A stretch of DNA of 64,000 nucleotides from Astropecten irregularis. Lineage: Eukaryota; Echinodermata; Asteroidea; Paxillosida; Astropectinidae. The translations under genes were made by a program, and so were the position numbers. The notes under the pieces were generated by a model. It worked only from the letters and a program-made list of their open reading frames with translations. It did no database searches and was not told where the DNA came from. Positions 1-11,195 of this stretch are shown here, piece by piece. Positions within the stretch are counted from its first letter, which is position 1; every line of letters begins with the position of its first letter. Location of the stretch: NCBI GenBank assembly GCA_963971285.1, contig OZ020260.1, positions 12,806,798-12,870,797 of the forward strand, given 5' to 3'.

Positions 1-519
1 TTCTTGTCACTGGATTCACAAGGGTCACCAAAGTCACAAGTTTTACTAGATTTTGCTCTTGTGTAGTCTCTACCCATGGCCAGGTACTCTGGCCTAAAAC
101 TTTCCTCCATGAAGTTGCAGTCTTATACTGTTTTGTGTGACTGATTTTGATAATGAACTCTGTAAGGGAGAGAAACTTTAATGCTGGTTGGACTCAGCTA
201 CTGAAAAGCCAGGCCTGAAATCCTCCTCTTGTCAGCCCCCAAACTTCAATGCAATAGAGCTGCTAAAAATCAATAAAGCCTGGCTTCTGGATACTATCCA
301 TGATCAATGTTGACTCAATGTGTTAATCAGGTTGCCAACTATGATCCAGGACACAGCAGGGACTTGAAGTTGATAGTTCAAGCCTAGAGATTATAGAAGA
401 CCAAGCGCCCAGGCAAAGCCCAGGCCTGGCTGCCCCTGGGCTTGCTTCTCAATGGCTTGGCCCGACCAGTATAAAAGTTCATCAGCTCCCTATTAATGTC
501 TCTGTGTTGTTAACCACAG
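1..519. other. Intron sequence upstream of first visible CTL gene 1 exon
   Basis: No exon is recognisable here. The exon matching gene 2 exon 11 must lie left of the window. Positions 166-480 are a copy of the dispersed M1 inverted-repeat element, and 510-519 form the 3' splice site of the next exon. Confidence 0.6.
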
Positions 520-619
520 GTATTGCTCTGTCTATCCTCCTACTGCTCATCGTTCTGGTGACACTCTGCCTGTGCTCGCGCATCCGCATTGCCGTGCAAC
601 TGATCAAGGAGTCTAGCAG
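520..619 (+). CDS. CTL gene 1 exon (transmembrane segment)
   Basis: Acceptor CACAG at 515-519 and donor GTAGGA at 620. It encodes a hydrophobic helix followed by CSRIRIAVQLIKESSR. It is 100 nt, the same length and phase as gene 2 exon 12. Confidence 0.9.
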
Positions 620-3600
620 GTAGGAAATCAGGAGGAGCTAGTAACTATCACACTGTTGGACCAGTGCCAAAAAGTGAATAGCTGCCTATTCCATGGTTGA
701 AGTGCAGTAGGTCTGGAAGCATGTACCTATCACATTGTTGGATCTTTGCCAAAAAGTGAATAGGTGCCTATATCATGGTTGAAGTACAGTAGGTGACAGT
801 CTGGATGCTGGCAACTCTCTCACTGTTGGACCACTCCCAAAAAGTGAATAGTTGCCTATTCCATGGTTGAAGTACATTAGGTCAAGGTGCATGCACCTAT
901 GACATTGTTGGACCTCTGCCAAAAAGTGACTAGGTACCTATTGCATGGTTAAAATGGCAATAATAGATCACACCACATAATGTCTACTCAGTAAATGTAA
1001 TGACAAGAATTTTCTTTAACAATGAATTTGTCATTTGAGACAACGTTCTCGGCCATCCTGTTAACAAGTCTTAATTTTTTTCTTTCCTTTCTGACAGAGC
1101 TGTGGGAAGCATGTTGTCAACGCTGTTCTGGCCGATCATTCCATTCCTCTTACAGGTCTTGATCATCACGCTGTGGGCTACAATTGCCGTGTATCCTTTT
1201 CCAAACAGCATAAACATCGATTTTGATGAACATTTAGATTTAGTTCGTATTTATTAAAGAAGTTTTTTTTTTTAATGTGGTGATTTTTTCCTTGACGGTA
1301 GCCATTTTCTCTCTAGTTGCCTGGCAACCTCGCACGAATCCACATACGTCGTCTACGACCCTCGCTCTAACTCCAGCATGGGAACAAACGGCACCACATG
1401 TGATCCTACGGTAAATAGTGTCTTTATATCAGTATTTTACTTCCATGAGAGTTTCCCTTTACATTTCTCTGTGGAGACTGGTAATGCGTTGGTAAGCTGC
1501 CCTTTGTTGTATTCATTCATAATTTGATTAAAGTGCGCCCTCTCTCATCTCCAAATGATGGATACTTTCTAGGTTTCATAATAAACACATGAATAACCCT
1601 TCACCTAGGGCCTTTCTCAAAGCTCGGCTCAGGCTCCAGCTCCGGCTCCGCCTCCATTTCGTGAATCCATTTCAAAATTACAGGTATCAAAATAGATTCT
1701 TTTGGCTGCAGTTAGGAAGTAGATTCTCTGGTTTGAAAAGGACAACAGAGCTTCAGCTTCAATGAAAAACCACAGCCTATATTTTCAGCGTATGAAAACA
1801 GAGACGAAGCCGGAGCCGAGCTTTGAGAAAGGCCACTAGATACAAGTAGACATTCAGTGAATAAAACCATATACACTGGAACTTACTTGCAGCCTCGATC
1901 AGATTAATCATCCTGCCTATGCCTATACATAAAGCATTAGACATTTTACCCTCGTCTAGCGTATAAAGTGAATAGGGTTAAGAATAAGCAAGAAACTGTA
2001 TGTCTGTTGTAAATGTTGCTCCCTTTCATATCTGTGTTTGTGCATTACAGGATAGTACTTACAAAGTAGGCGGGCAGATGTACAACAGTGGTGTGTCCTG
2101 CATGTTCCAGTCCTACGCCCTGCCTGACTACGTCCTGTATCTCCAATTCTACAACCTCTTCGGCCTGTTCTGGCTGATGGAGTTTGTGGTCGCCCTCGGG
2201 CAGGTGTCACTGGCCGGGGCCTTCGCTTCCTACTACTGGGCCTTCCACAAGCCCCAGGACATTCCCTCATTGCCCTTGTGGGGCGGGGTGTATAGGGCAT
2301 TAAGGTACGGACAATCTTGTTTCATGAAGGCTGAATAGCTCAATAGCGCTGCGCACTTGCGCTAAAATAGCACCGAACCTCAGACAAACATTGCAACGTG
2401 GCCATGCAAACATGTGGTGAGTGGAGGTATGTGTGTGCGTCGCGCGTGGTGTGACGTCATTAGTGCGGAACGCTTTTGGTGGAGCGCTGGTATGGTATTC
2501 CGGTGATCGCTAGTTCGAATCCCGCTCCAGTCAATTTTTCTTTGTTTGCTTTTCAATGAAATAAAAATCAGTTAGTCTCCCTTGTGGTTGTTTGATGATT
2601 ATATTGATTGAAAATTTTTATTGTCGAAAAAAATGTAATTGATTTCTTTTTTTTTCTTTTTTTGGATTCAGATACCATCTTGGGTCGATTGCCTTTGGAG
2701 CTCTGATTATCGCCATCATCAAGTTGATACGAGTCCTGCTGGAGTACGCAGAGCTGCAGCTCAAGAAAGGTTGGAATCTTTGAAAGGAGAAACATTTTAT
2801 TGGAGTGGGATTCGAACCTGTGACCCCTGGTTTACCGTACTGGTGCTCTACCAATGTAGTTATGTTGATGGTGTCCCAAATTGTGAATGGTCAGAGATTG
2901 AGAATGGTCATTGTGCCTTATGAAGAGAAGTATTAATACTGGTTGGGCCTAGCCACTGAAAAGCCTGGCCAGGCCATCAGGCTCGAAATCATCCTCTTGT
3001 CAGCCTTGAACCTCACTACAATAGAGCTGGTTGAAGTCAATAAAGCCTGGCTTTTGGATACTGTCCATGATCAATGTGAGCTCAACCTGTCAATCAGGTT
3101 AGTGCCAACTATGATCCAGGACACAGTAGGGGCTTGAAGTTGATAGTTCAAGGCTAGGGGATTATAGAAGCCCAAGAGCACAGGCACAACCCTGGCCTGG
3201 CCTGGCTTTTCTGTGGCAGAGACCCAACCAGTAGTAAAGCTTCTCTCTGGTACGTGTAGTGTTGAATGTGACTCATGGGACCAACAGACTCTGCTATTTT
3301 GGCTAATTTGTGTGTGGTTTTACCAATAGACAGTGACTGTAGGGACGAAAGAAGGCCCGCATTTTACAATCAGATTTGTCCATGTGGAATCCGTTTTTCA
3401 GATTCCAAGTTGAGTCTTCTCTTTTGTTTCCGTGTGTGACAGGGAAAGAGAACAAGGTGGTCAGCTTCTTCCTGAAGTGCCTCAAGTGCTGCTTCTGGTG
3501 CCTGGAGAAATTCATGAAGTTTGTGAACAAGAACGCCTACATCATGGTAAGCAATCTGTTTCCACAATCACTGTATTGATGGACAGGGAATATTGGAGAT

Positions 3601-6206
3601 TAAGTTTTTAAAATGCTTGGAGTTATAAGGAGAGCCTGACACGTTTCGATCTTACCATGATCTTTAGCCTTCGATAACGATCCTGCTAGGATGGGAATGC
3701 GTCAGGCCCTCCTAACTCCAAGCATTTTATACATTTCAGGTCGTTATTTTGGCTGGTGAGCAGTTTGCAGCAGTTTATTACTTGTATTTAATATTTAACA
3801 CAATGGTCTCTCTTATTGAATGATGTTCTCTCTCGTTGAGATACCAATCACGGAGGCTTTCCACACAACCGATCCTCTCACGCCTCAGTGAGCACCAATC
3901 ACGGAGCTCCTCCACAGAACAGGATACTCAACAATCATGGACCTCACATTCCTTATTTCAATCGTCTCCTGATGATGACTAGAGCAGGCTAGTCGAAACA
4001 TTGAGACCTAACCAGAAGTGCGACAAAATAAGACGTGCGAAAGTACGAACGATTCTTACATGGTGTTTCCGCAAACCGATCAACATACCAATTGTCACTA
4101 TACAAAGCCTCACATCTTTCTTGGTTTTCTCTCTGTTTCACAGATTGCTGTTTACGGCAAGAATTTCTGCAGCTCAGCCAGGACTGCCTTCTTCCTGCTC
4201 ATGAGGAACATTGTCAGGTTGGTGCTTGCTTGATTTAGGAAATAGGACTGCTTCAGAGCATTTTGTATCCTGCCTTCTGAATGTAGTTTATTTTAGGCTT
4301 AGCATCCAATGCTCTATGATCTTTCAGTGAAGTGCTTCGCCTTGGGAACTCAAGCACAAAGTCATTTCTACTCTCGCAGGTACCCATTTACTTCTGGGTG
4401 AAGAAGAGCAATATGTGACAAAGCAACTTGCCCAAGAACGCAAGCACCACTAGCCCATGGCTGGACTGGAACCCACAATCTGTAGATTGACCACAAGGCC
4501 TTTAAGTACAACACAACAGACCAGCAGGCCACAGCACATCATTAATTTTCCTTTACTGTAGTGTCTTGCCCAATGATGCAAGCACCACTAACTATGGCTG
4601 GATTCAAACTTACAATCTGTAGATTGACCACAAGACCTTAAGTACAACACACCTGGCCACAGCACTCCTCAAATGAGGAGTTTGGACAGCTTTAGGATAA
4701 AGTTGACCTGTTGCAGAATAGCAACCATTGGCCAATTTCATGGAGCTGCTCAAGCACACAGTTTGCTTAAGCATGAAAAGTCTTCCTTGATCAAACAGGA
4801 TTGCCACCCAAATTTTCATGTGATGTTTACTGCTTTTGACTTGTTTTCGACCATTGTTTGCCAAGCATAACATTTTCAAGGAGTTTTGGTTGGCATACTG
4901 ATTTCATTTACCAAGGTTTTTGACGCTTAAGCAAATTTTGGTGCTTAAGCAGCTCTATGAAATTGGCCCCAGTTTTCACCACAGTATCCACTCCTCGCTA
5001 AGCTCAGCTCTTTGCCTTCCCGACTTGACCGAGTCATTTGCCTCTCTTTCTCCGTCCCTCCACAGGGTTGCCGTGGTGAATAAGATCACAGATTTTCTGC
5101 TGCTCCTGGGAATTCTCTGCATCACGGGAGCCATTTCCGTGGCAGCCTTCTTCTTCTTCACTAATCAGATCACCTGGGTGTCGGCCATTCTGGACGTGCC
5201 GGAGGTTAACTATTACTGGCTCGTCATCATCGTAAGTGAATCAGTCACTCAGATTTTGAAATCAACTTTTTATATGCTGGAAAATATGTTCCTGGAGCTG
5301 TCCTTATATTAAGGAAGAGAGATTTTAATACTGGTCAGGCTTAGCCGCTGAAAAGCCTGGGGTCGATTTCACGAAGCCCTATGATCGATCGTAACTTGGG
5401 TTACGAAGGATAACCCATCGTATCCTACGAAGGGCTGCAATGCATCATAAGCCCTATGATCGATCAGTTTGGTGAAACCGACCCCAGGTCCGCCCAGGCC
5501 ATCAAGCCTGATAATCTCCTCTTGTTAGCCCTGAACTTCGCTACAATAGAGCTTCTTAAAGTCAATTAAGCCTGGCTTATGGATACTGCCTATGATCTCA
5601 ATGGACTCAATCTGGTGATCAGTATTAGTGATATGATCCAGGACACAGCAGGGGAGTAAATTTGATAGTTCAAGGCTGTGGATTACAGAAGCCCAAGACC
5701 CCAGGCAAAGCCCAGGCCTGGTCAGGCTTTTCAGTGGTGAGGCCCAACCTGTATGCAGACTCAATCTGTCAATGAGGTTAGTGCTGACTATGAGCCAGGA
5801 CACAGCAGCTAGGGGCTTGAAGTTGATAGCTCAAGGCTAGGGATTATAGAAGCCCAAAAGCCCAGGCAAGGCCAAGGCCTGGCCTGGCTTCTCAGTGGCT
5901 GGGTCCGACCGGAATTTCTCTCTCCTTAAGTCTGATCTCATTGAATCATTCCATTGAGGGTTTGCTTTTTTGTTCCTTGCATTTCAGGTGATAGGTCTTG
6001 GCGTGTACGTCATTGCCAAGTGCTTCTTCAACGTCTTTGACATGGCGGTGGACACCCTGTTCCTCTGCTTCTTGGAAGACCTGGAACGTCACGATGGCTC
6101 GGCCGAGAAGCCCTACTACATGTCCAAGTCCATGATGAAGATCTGCGGCAAGAAGAACAAGAAGCCCATGGCAGACAACGAAGACGATGACGAATGCGAG
6201 TGGTAA
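520..6206 (+). CDS. Choline transporter-like protein, CTL2/4/5 type (gene 1, 3' part)
   Basis: This is the C-terminal part, about 399 residues, of an SLC44-family multipass transporter. The family moves choline and related amines across the plasma membrane and organelle membranes. Coding exons: 520-619, 1098-1190, 1317-1410, 2051-2304, 2672-2769, 3443-3546, 4144-4217, 5066-5231 and 5988-6206 with stop TAA. Every junction is GT-AG and the frame is continuous. Visible family marks are the [12 protein letters not shown] block, [33 protein letters not shown] and the terminal [17 protein letters not shown] tail. Two N-glycosylation sequons (NSS, NGT) fall in the loop encoded by 1317-1410. Exon lengths equal those of the downstream paralogue except at 2051-2304 (12 nt longer), 2672-2769 (3 nt longer) and the last exon, which is one exon here and two there. 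The N-terminal half lies outside the window. The family assignment is firm. The substrate, and which vertebrate CTL it corresponds to, are inferred. Confidence 0.93.
1098..1190 (+). CDS. CTL gene 1 exon before the U12-type intron
   Basis: It encodes AVGSMLSTLFWPII and a membrane segment ending WATIAV, 93 nt. The donor is GTATCCTTTT at 1191-1200, the U12-type 5' splice-site consensus. The paralogous gene 2 exon 13 has the same length. Confidence 0.92.
1191..1316 (+). promoter_or_regulatory. U12-type (minor spliceosome) intron, gene 1
   Basis: The 5' splice site GTATCCTTT matches the U12 consensus. TTCCTTGAC at 1288-1296 matches the U12 branch-point consensus, with its branch A 21 nt before the AG at 1315-1316. 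The intron is 126 nt and splits a Val codon after the second base. The paralogue has the same arrangement. Confidence 0.88.
1317..1410 (+). CDS. CTL gene 1 exon (extracellular loop)
   Basis: It follows the U12 intron and encodes CLATSHESTYVVYDPRS plus a hydrophilic loop with NSS and NGT sequons. It is 94 nt, as in gene 2 exon 14. Donor GTAAAT at 1411. Confidence 0.9.
1609..1834. mobile_element. M5 inverted-repeat element
   Basis: About 226 bp, opening GGCCTTTCTCAAAGCTCGGC and closing with the reverse complement. The core TTTTGGCTGCAG...GTAGATTCTCTGGTTTGAAA is shared with 23262-23655, 34862-35010, 36026-36228 and 59429-59670. There is no coding capacity, so it is a miniature (MITE-like) element in an intron. 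Confidence 0.75.
2051..2304 (+). CDS. CTL gene 1 exon with family signature
   Basis: This 254-nt exon encodes [31 protein letters not shown] and [12 protein letters not shown], the most conserved stretch of the choline-transporter-like family. It spans at least one membrane helix and a re-entrant-like segment. Acceptor ATTACAG at 2044-2050, donor GTACGG at 2305. Confidence 0.95.
2455..2570 (+). repeat. tRNA-derived SINE-like copy
   Basis: TAGTTCGAATCCCGCTCCAG resembles a tRNA T-arm/box B plus acceptor end. It is followed by a TTTTTCTTTG...TTTCAATGAAA tail shared with other copies (18958-19060, 20136-20235, 22012-22110 reversed). Confidence 0.55.
2672..2769 (+). CDS. CTL gene 1 exon (transmembrane helix)
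   Basis: It encodes [20 protein letters not shown] then VLLEYAELQLKK, 98 nt. Acceptor GATTCAG at 2665-2671, donor GTTGGA at 2770. Confidence 0.92.
2785..2905 (-). repeat. tRNA-derived SINE-like copy
   Basis: On the minus strand it carries GGTTCGAATCCCACTCCA and an upstream TTGGTAGAGCACCAGTAC segment. Both resemble the boxes of a tRNA promoter. The same module recurs near 27630-27715 and 35035-35115. Confidence 0.5.
2922..3247. mobile_element. M1 inverted-repeat element
   Basis: The ends read AATACTGGTTGGGCCTAGCC...CCTGGC and GCCTGGC...CAGAGACCCAACCAGTA, forming an inverted repeat of roughly 45 bp. Internal landmarks are TCAATAAAGCCTGGCTT and ATGATCCAGGACACAG. No ORF supports a transposase. 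Confidence 0.75.
3443..3546 (+). CDS. CTL gene 1 exon (CLKCCFWC motif)
   Basis: It encodes [20 protein letters not shown] then LEKFMKFVNKNAYIM. The cysteine-rich block is typical of CTL proteins. 104 nt, identical in length to gene 2 exon 17. Confidence 0.94.
3608..3785. repeat. M6 foldback repeat
   Basis: It contains GCTTGGAGTTATAAGGAGAG and, further in, GATCCTGCTAGGATGG with the inverse of the same block, forming a hairpin-like element. Related copies are at 15408, 25527, 26938, 28764 and 47866. Confidence 0.6.
4144..4217 (+). CDS. CTL gene 1 exon
   Basis: It encodes IAVYGKNFCSSARTAFFLLM then RNIV, 74 nt. This is the conserved segment before the penultimate hydrophobic region. Donor GTTGGT at 4218. 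Confidence 0.93.
4729..4970. mobile_element. M3 inverted-repeat element
   Basis: It starts GGCCAATTTCATGGAGCTGC and ends CAGCTCTATGAAATTGGCCC, about 242 bp. Sister copies are at 8217-8462, 10954-11195 and 32238-32436. MITE-like, without coding capacity. Confidence 0.75.
5066..5231 (+). CDS. CTL gene 1 exon (two membrane segments)
   Basis: It encodes VAVVNKITDFLLLLGILCIT, a long hydrophobic run, TNQITWVSA and LNYYW-type end VNYYWLVII. 166 nt, equal to gene 2 exon 19. Confidence 0.94.
5311..5930. mobile_element. M1 element interrupted by M2, plus a second partial M1
   Basis: The M1 left end AATACTGGTCAGGCTTAGCC is followed at 5359-5485 by an M2 insertion, then by the rest of M1. A second partial M1 copy starts near 5730, giving a composite that fills the intron before the last exon. 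Confidence 0.65.
5359..5485. mobile_element. M2 inverted-repeat element nested in M1
   Basis: GGGGTCGATTTCACGAAGCC on the left is matched by GGTGAAACCGACCCC on the right, 127 bp. Other copies are at 37383-37522 (also inside an M1 element) and 59224-59364. Confidence 0.75.
5988..6206 (+). CDS. CTL gene 1 terminal coding exon
   Basis: It encodes the last membrane helix (VIGLGVYVIAKCFFNVFDMA) and the tail [20 protein letters not shown], ending in an acidic DNEDDDECEW. Stop TAA at 6204-6206. It combines what gene 2 splits into exons 20 and 21. Confidence 0.95.
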   Translation: MIGLGVYVIAKCFFNVFDMAVDTLFLCFLEDLERHDGSAEKPYYMSKSMMKICGKKNKKPMADNEDDDECEW

Positions 6207-6365
6207 CTGGTAAGCCACGCCCACCTGCTTAACACTCATGCCCCGCCCACACAGTAGGAGAGCTCCTATATCATTTGTCATTCGTAAGTCACTGTAATGG
6301 AACGCTGCTATAGCGTCTATAACGAACACGGCAGGATGCACAGAAATTGTCCGTTATAGCGATTA

Positions 6366-6635
6366 AAAGGTAATATCATACTTTGGTTTTTGTCACAGAA
6401 ATGTAGATTCATGGGCTTAATTATAAAAAAAAATACATTAACAGTCATCGGTGAAATTTTCAGTCCCACACGGTGCCCAATTTTTGAGAAAACAGTGAAA
6501 AACGCCCGCAGTATTTTTGATCTTTTTGCAGGATATTTGATCTTCCGAAGATCAACATTATTTTTGGTCAATCAGTTTACTTTATTTTGGATAAACACAG
6601 CATTTCAGGCAGAAAAAACCCTGAAGTGATTTCAG
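6366..6635. mobile_element. M4 inverted-repeat element (partial)
   Basis: It begins AAAGGTAATATCATACTTTG and carries TGAGAAAACAGTGAAAAACG. The family is best preserved at 14556-14897 and 30708-31049. Confidence 0.6.
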
Positions 6636-8216
6636 TAATTATGTTAATTGTACAAAAAAAGACGATAGGGCTTTCAATTTTCTCATCAATTTCCGACAAT
6701 GAGTTAAAAAGTGTGTGCATTTACAGCTGTGTTTGAAATATGCTCCAGGTTTTGTTCACATGCTTTTATTTTTTAATTTTTTTTTTTACAAATTTTCATT
6801 TCAAATTTACCATTCTAGTTTTTTAATCAAAATCAAAGTTTGCTTAGCGAACAAAACCAGGATTAAGTGTTTTTGGGGTTGTTTTTTGTGACAGAAGAAT
6901 CATACAGATCAGAACTGAGAATTATGTTATTTCTGGTCAATTTGGGGGGATTTTTGTAAAGCAGGTTTCGTGTTGAATTGGCCGATTTCACAAAGCTAAA
7001 AAAGATCAAGTTTAAATTATGAATCTATTATAAAACACTGATCCAGTAGGCCACGCATGCACGCAATGTGTCACGATCGCCCACACGTGATGCATGCCTC
7101 TCTCCGTTGGACTTTGGTTTTGGAAAAAGGCCAAAAATGTACATTTCCTCTCAGCCAGGGCATTGAGAGTCAGGATTACAATGAAAATATAAACACTGCT
7201 TGACCATGGTTAAGGATAAAACTCGGGTTTGTAAAAAATTGCCTTGTGCATACGAAACAAATGTAAACTCAACAAAAGTGTGTAGTAAAGAATACAACAT
7301 TCATAATGTTATGTCGAACAAAATGGCAGCAATTTGTCGGAACTTAAATCACACGTTATGATTGGTCAATTTGTCAAGGGGCGTGACCTTCTGGATCGGT
7401 GTATTGCTAAGCAATGTGTGATGTCACAATACAAATCACTGAAGTATTAATATTAACAACTCAACACCACAATGCACCACAGTGTGGTTTGTGTGGTAAT
7501 GCGTGGTTTTTAATCCAGTTTTCCCTGTGGAGACTGTAGTAGTGTGTGGTAAGTGTAGAGGGTTAGGGTTAATCATATTTCTGCGTTAAACGAGCCCCCG
7601 GTTTATATGAATTTTTAGCAAAGCACTTTCCACATTTTTTTCAGAGTTATGTGTATATTTTTGTAAGTCGTTTTTGTGTGTACTATAAATATTTTGTAAT
7701 CAATTTCAATTTTTTAAAACTTTTTTCTGTTTATTCTTGAAATTTTTGTTTCAAAAAGGGAAAACAATGCATTTGGTGAAGTATTATGATTATTTAAAAA
7801 ATCATGTATATAATGGTCTAGTTCCTATGCTTCAACGCTTAACATTATCTATATGCTACAATCAGGGAGCCCGACTATTGCAATATTGTTTATTGACGGT
7901 AAATAGTTGAGGACAATTATGCGAGTTTGATTCTTTCTATTAATTACATCATTTAGCAAATGTTGCAAAAAGGTTTTAGTATATTTGCAACAAATTTTTC
8001 AGATATCACAAACGAGCCTTCCAATAGTTTTTGTTCCTTGCACACAAAAACAAAATGGTGCATCAAAAATTGAAGAGTGATTTTAAATTGTTTTTGTCAC
8101 ATAGTAACCATAATACCATTCAACAAGTCAAGTAGATTTTGTGGTGCCATTACATTAAAAACCTTTATGGGTATTTAAGGTAGGAGCCCTATTTCTGTGG
8201 CACATTCATTAGGCCA

Positions 8217-8462
8217 GGGGCCATTTTCATAGAGCTGCTTAAGCACCAAAATTTGCTTATAAGCACCAAAAACCTTGTTAAATAAAACCAGTAAACCAGC
8301 CAAAACTCCTTGTGAATGTTACGCTCAGCAAACAATGCCTGAATATAAGTCAAAAGCAGTAAACATCACATAAACATTTGGTTGGTAATCTCCTGTTTGA
8401 TCAAGGAAGACTTTCATGCTTAAGCAAATTTCGTGCTTAAGCAGCTCTATGAAATTTGCCCC
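8217..8462. mobile_element. M3 inverted-repeat element
   Basis: GGGGCCATTTTCATAGAGCT is matched by GCTCTATGAAATTTGCCCC at the right end. Same interior as 4729-4970. Confidence 0.75.
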
Positions 8463-8808
8463 TGATATGGCTTACGAGCGTAGAGTCCATCAAACTCCTA
8501 CAAAACCATTGCATGGAATTTGACTGATCTAGGTTAGACAGGGTGTATATAGTGTCAACAAAAATCATGACATTTTTAGATTCTTTGGGATTTAGATATA
8601 TTTTTAAATTTATATTTAGGGCATTTTTAGAACACATTATTAGGTATATTTTCATTAAATAGTTTGGGATATTATCATATTTTCTGTTGAACAACAAATT
8701 GATCTAGTAAAGCACACAGCCAATGAAATTTTAGTGCATTTCACATTACGTGCACAACCAATAGAGGGCGCCACAGAAACACGACTGTGAGCAAGTGCGA
8801 TCAGGGAC

Positions 8809-8898
8809 TATCTGGTAACTACTGGTCGATTGTGCCTGGTAACTTGTACACCAAATATTGCACGGGTACCAGGCACAATCGGCCAGTGGTTGTCAGAA
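8809..8898. repeat. Hairpin-forming inverted repeat
   Basis: CTGGTCGATTGTGCCTGGTA near 8820-8839 is mirrored by TACCAGGCACAATCGGCCAG near 8867-8886, with a loop of about 27 nt. Single copy in the window. Confidence 0.65.
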
Positions 8899-10953
8899 AG
8901 TCACAGATCAAATTTGCTCTGTGTTGAAGCTCTTCTGTATGTGTTTGTGTAATTTCCACTTTTTATTTCAAATGCCTCACACAATACTGATAATTTGAAG
9001 AAATATACATTTTTAAGCATATTTATAATCACACTTACTGCGAGATCGCAGTTATTGTGCATGCAGCCATCTTGTATGCAAAAGTTGCAAAAAATGCAAG
9101 AGTCTAAAAGTTTAAAAAGATATGAAATATTGTCATTTTATAATATCTGTCAACAGGTACCCAGATGATGTAATGCAAACAGAAAATGTCCTTTCCTTTG
9201 ATTGGTGTAAATAATTTCTTGGCAGTTGTATAAAGGAACATTTCCCTGCATTATTTATCCATTTCTGTATCTAAAATACTACTTCTTTTCATTATGCACT
9301 GCACACAACTTTTCTCTTAGCAACAAATCTTATGCAATTTGGTGTGTGACAGAGCCACAAAATGTAAACACTGCCCTCTAGTGGTGAGAAATTTGTCACA
9401 GCCATAAATTCCTTCAAAAATCTCTACCAGGAGATAAGCAGCTATGTGAGAAAAAAATAAATAATCAAAAACACATCATTTTCTGAGGCCATCGAGCCAC
9501 ACAGCAAACAAACAGCAAAGCAAACACATCAAAATATAGCTGGAATCTTCAATTTTCATCTTGTACACAAATGTTTTTGTCTGAAATTTGTACCAAGCCT
9601 TTGCCATTTTTCATGATTTCTCCGTGTGATATCTTTCCAATTTCCTATTATTGTAGATGTCAAAGCTAGACTTGTCTCATGTGTGTCAGATGTTTACAAA
9701 ACTTGTCTTACTGGACTTTGGATGTTGTTAGTATATTTTTTCACAGAGGGGGAAGAGTCAGGTTTACCTGACCGGTTAAAATTAGTCTACCTTTAGAGTT
9801 AATATGATATTCATAACCTCGGGTGTACGGTACAAAAAAAAATCAAATTTATATTTTGCACTTTTTATATATTCAACATCTTTCTATCTATCTATGTAAA
9901 TTTTAGCCTCTTTGTCTTAATTATGATAGTTGCATTATTGTCTTTGTACTATTATACATTTGGAAGTACTTAATTAATATCTAGGCCTATATCAATTGTC
10001 TTCACTTGTCATTTATAATTATTCTTTTAATAAACCAGAAGATATTTCACAATTATTGGCATTCAATTTGTTCTTTTGTTTGTATTTCTATATTCCTAAT
10101 TGTGTAGTTGTTTCATGACCATTGCTTTGTTTTAAAGATAATATATTTTAAAGTAATTTCATACTTTGGTTTTCGTCAAAGAAATGCAGATTGATGGTAA
10201 AAAAATATCAAGAAAGATACAGTAACAGTCATCTGTGAAATTCCCAGTCCCATACGGTGCCCACTTTTTGAGAAAACGGTGAAAAACGCCAATAGCATTG
10301 AAAATCTTTTCACATGATTTGTGATCTTCCGAGGATCAAAGTTGGTTTGACTCTTTTCTGGATAAATACATCATTTCAGGCAGAACAATGTTAATGGTAT
10401 GTTTCTACCATCCCTGTAAGTTATAGGTAAATCTGTGAAGATTTCTGTTACGGCATGTTACCAAAGTATACAAGAAATGTATCAAATCCCAGCAACCCGA
10501 AATTAAATTTTCAACTAGTCTTTTAATCAATCAAAAATCGAAAAATACTATGATCTAGATAAAGTTATTTTATTAAGCAAGCAGTAAGACCACTATCAAA
10601 CAAATAAAATAAATTGTATTTTCGATGAATTTCACTTCACATCAAGTGAACTTTTCCATGGAAATTATTAAGAAAGTGTGTGAGTGTGTTATCTCAACTT
10701 GCCACAGCAACACATGCTGGGGACGGCCGTGTAGAATTCGCTCCAAGCCCATGAGCATTAAAACGGGTGAGAATGCTTAAAATAATAATTACGTAGGCAT
10801 CATTTTCAGATGCTGAAAGTAGATATCATTTTGCCCCAAGGGACATTGCCGTGGTTACTGCACTAATGAGGTTGTTTTGTCTTGATAATTAGGCAGTAAA
10901 TCGTCTTTAAAATAGGGCGTGGTGAAACTCTATAGAGACCTCCCGCCCATACA

Positions 10954-11195
10954 GGGGCCAATTTCACGGCACTGCTTAGCACAAAAAATTGCCAAGCATG
11001 AAATTTCTGTCTTAATAAAAACAGGATTAACAACCAAATTTGTATGTGTTGTTTATCGCTTGTGATTGTTCTTTGGCTGTTGTTCGCTGACCATGGATAT
11101 CAAATGATTTTTTTAATGGTTGTTTGTTTTTATTGTGCAAGACATTTGTGTGCTAAGCAAATTGTTGTGCTTAGCAGCTCCATGAAATTGGCCCC
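10954..11195. mobile_element. M3 inverted-repeat element
   Basis: GGGGCCAATTTCACGGCACT on the left and CTCCATGAAATTGGCCCC on the right, about 242 bp, just upstream of gene 2. Confidence 0.72.
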
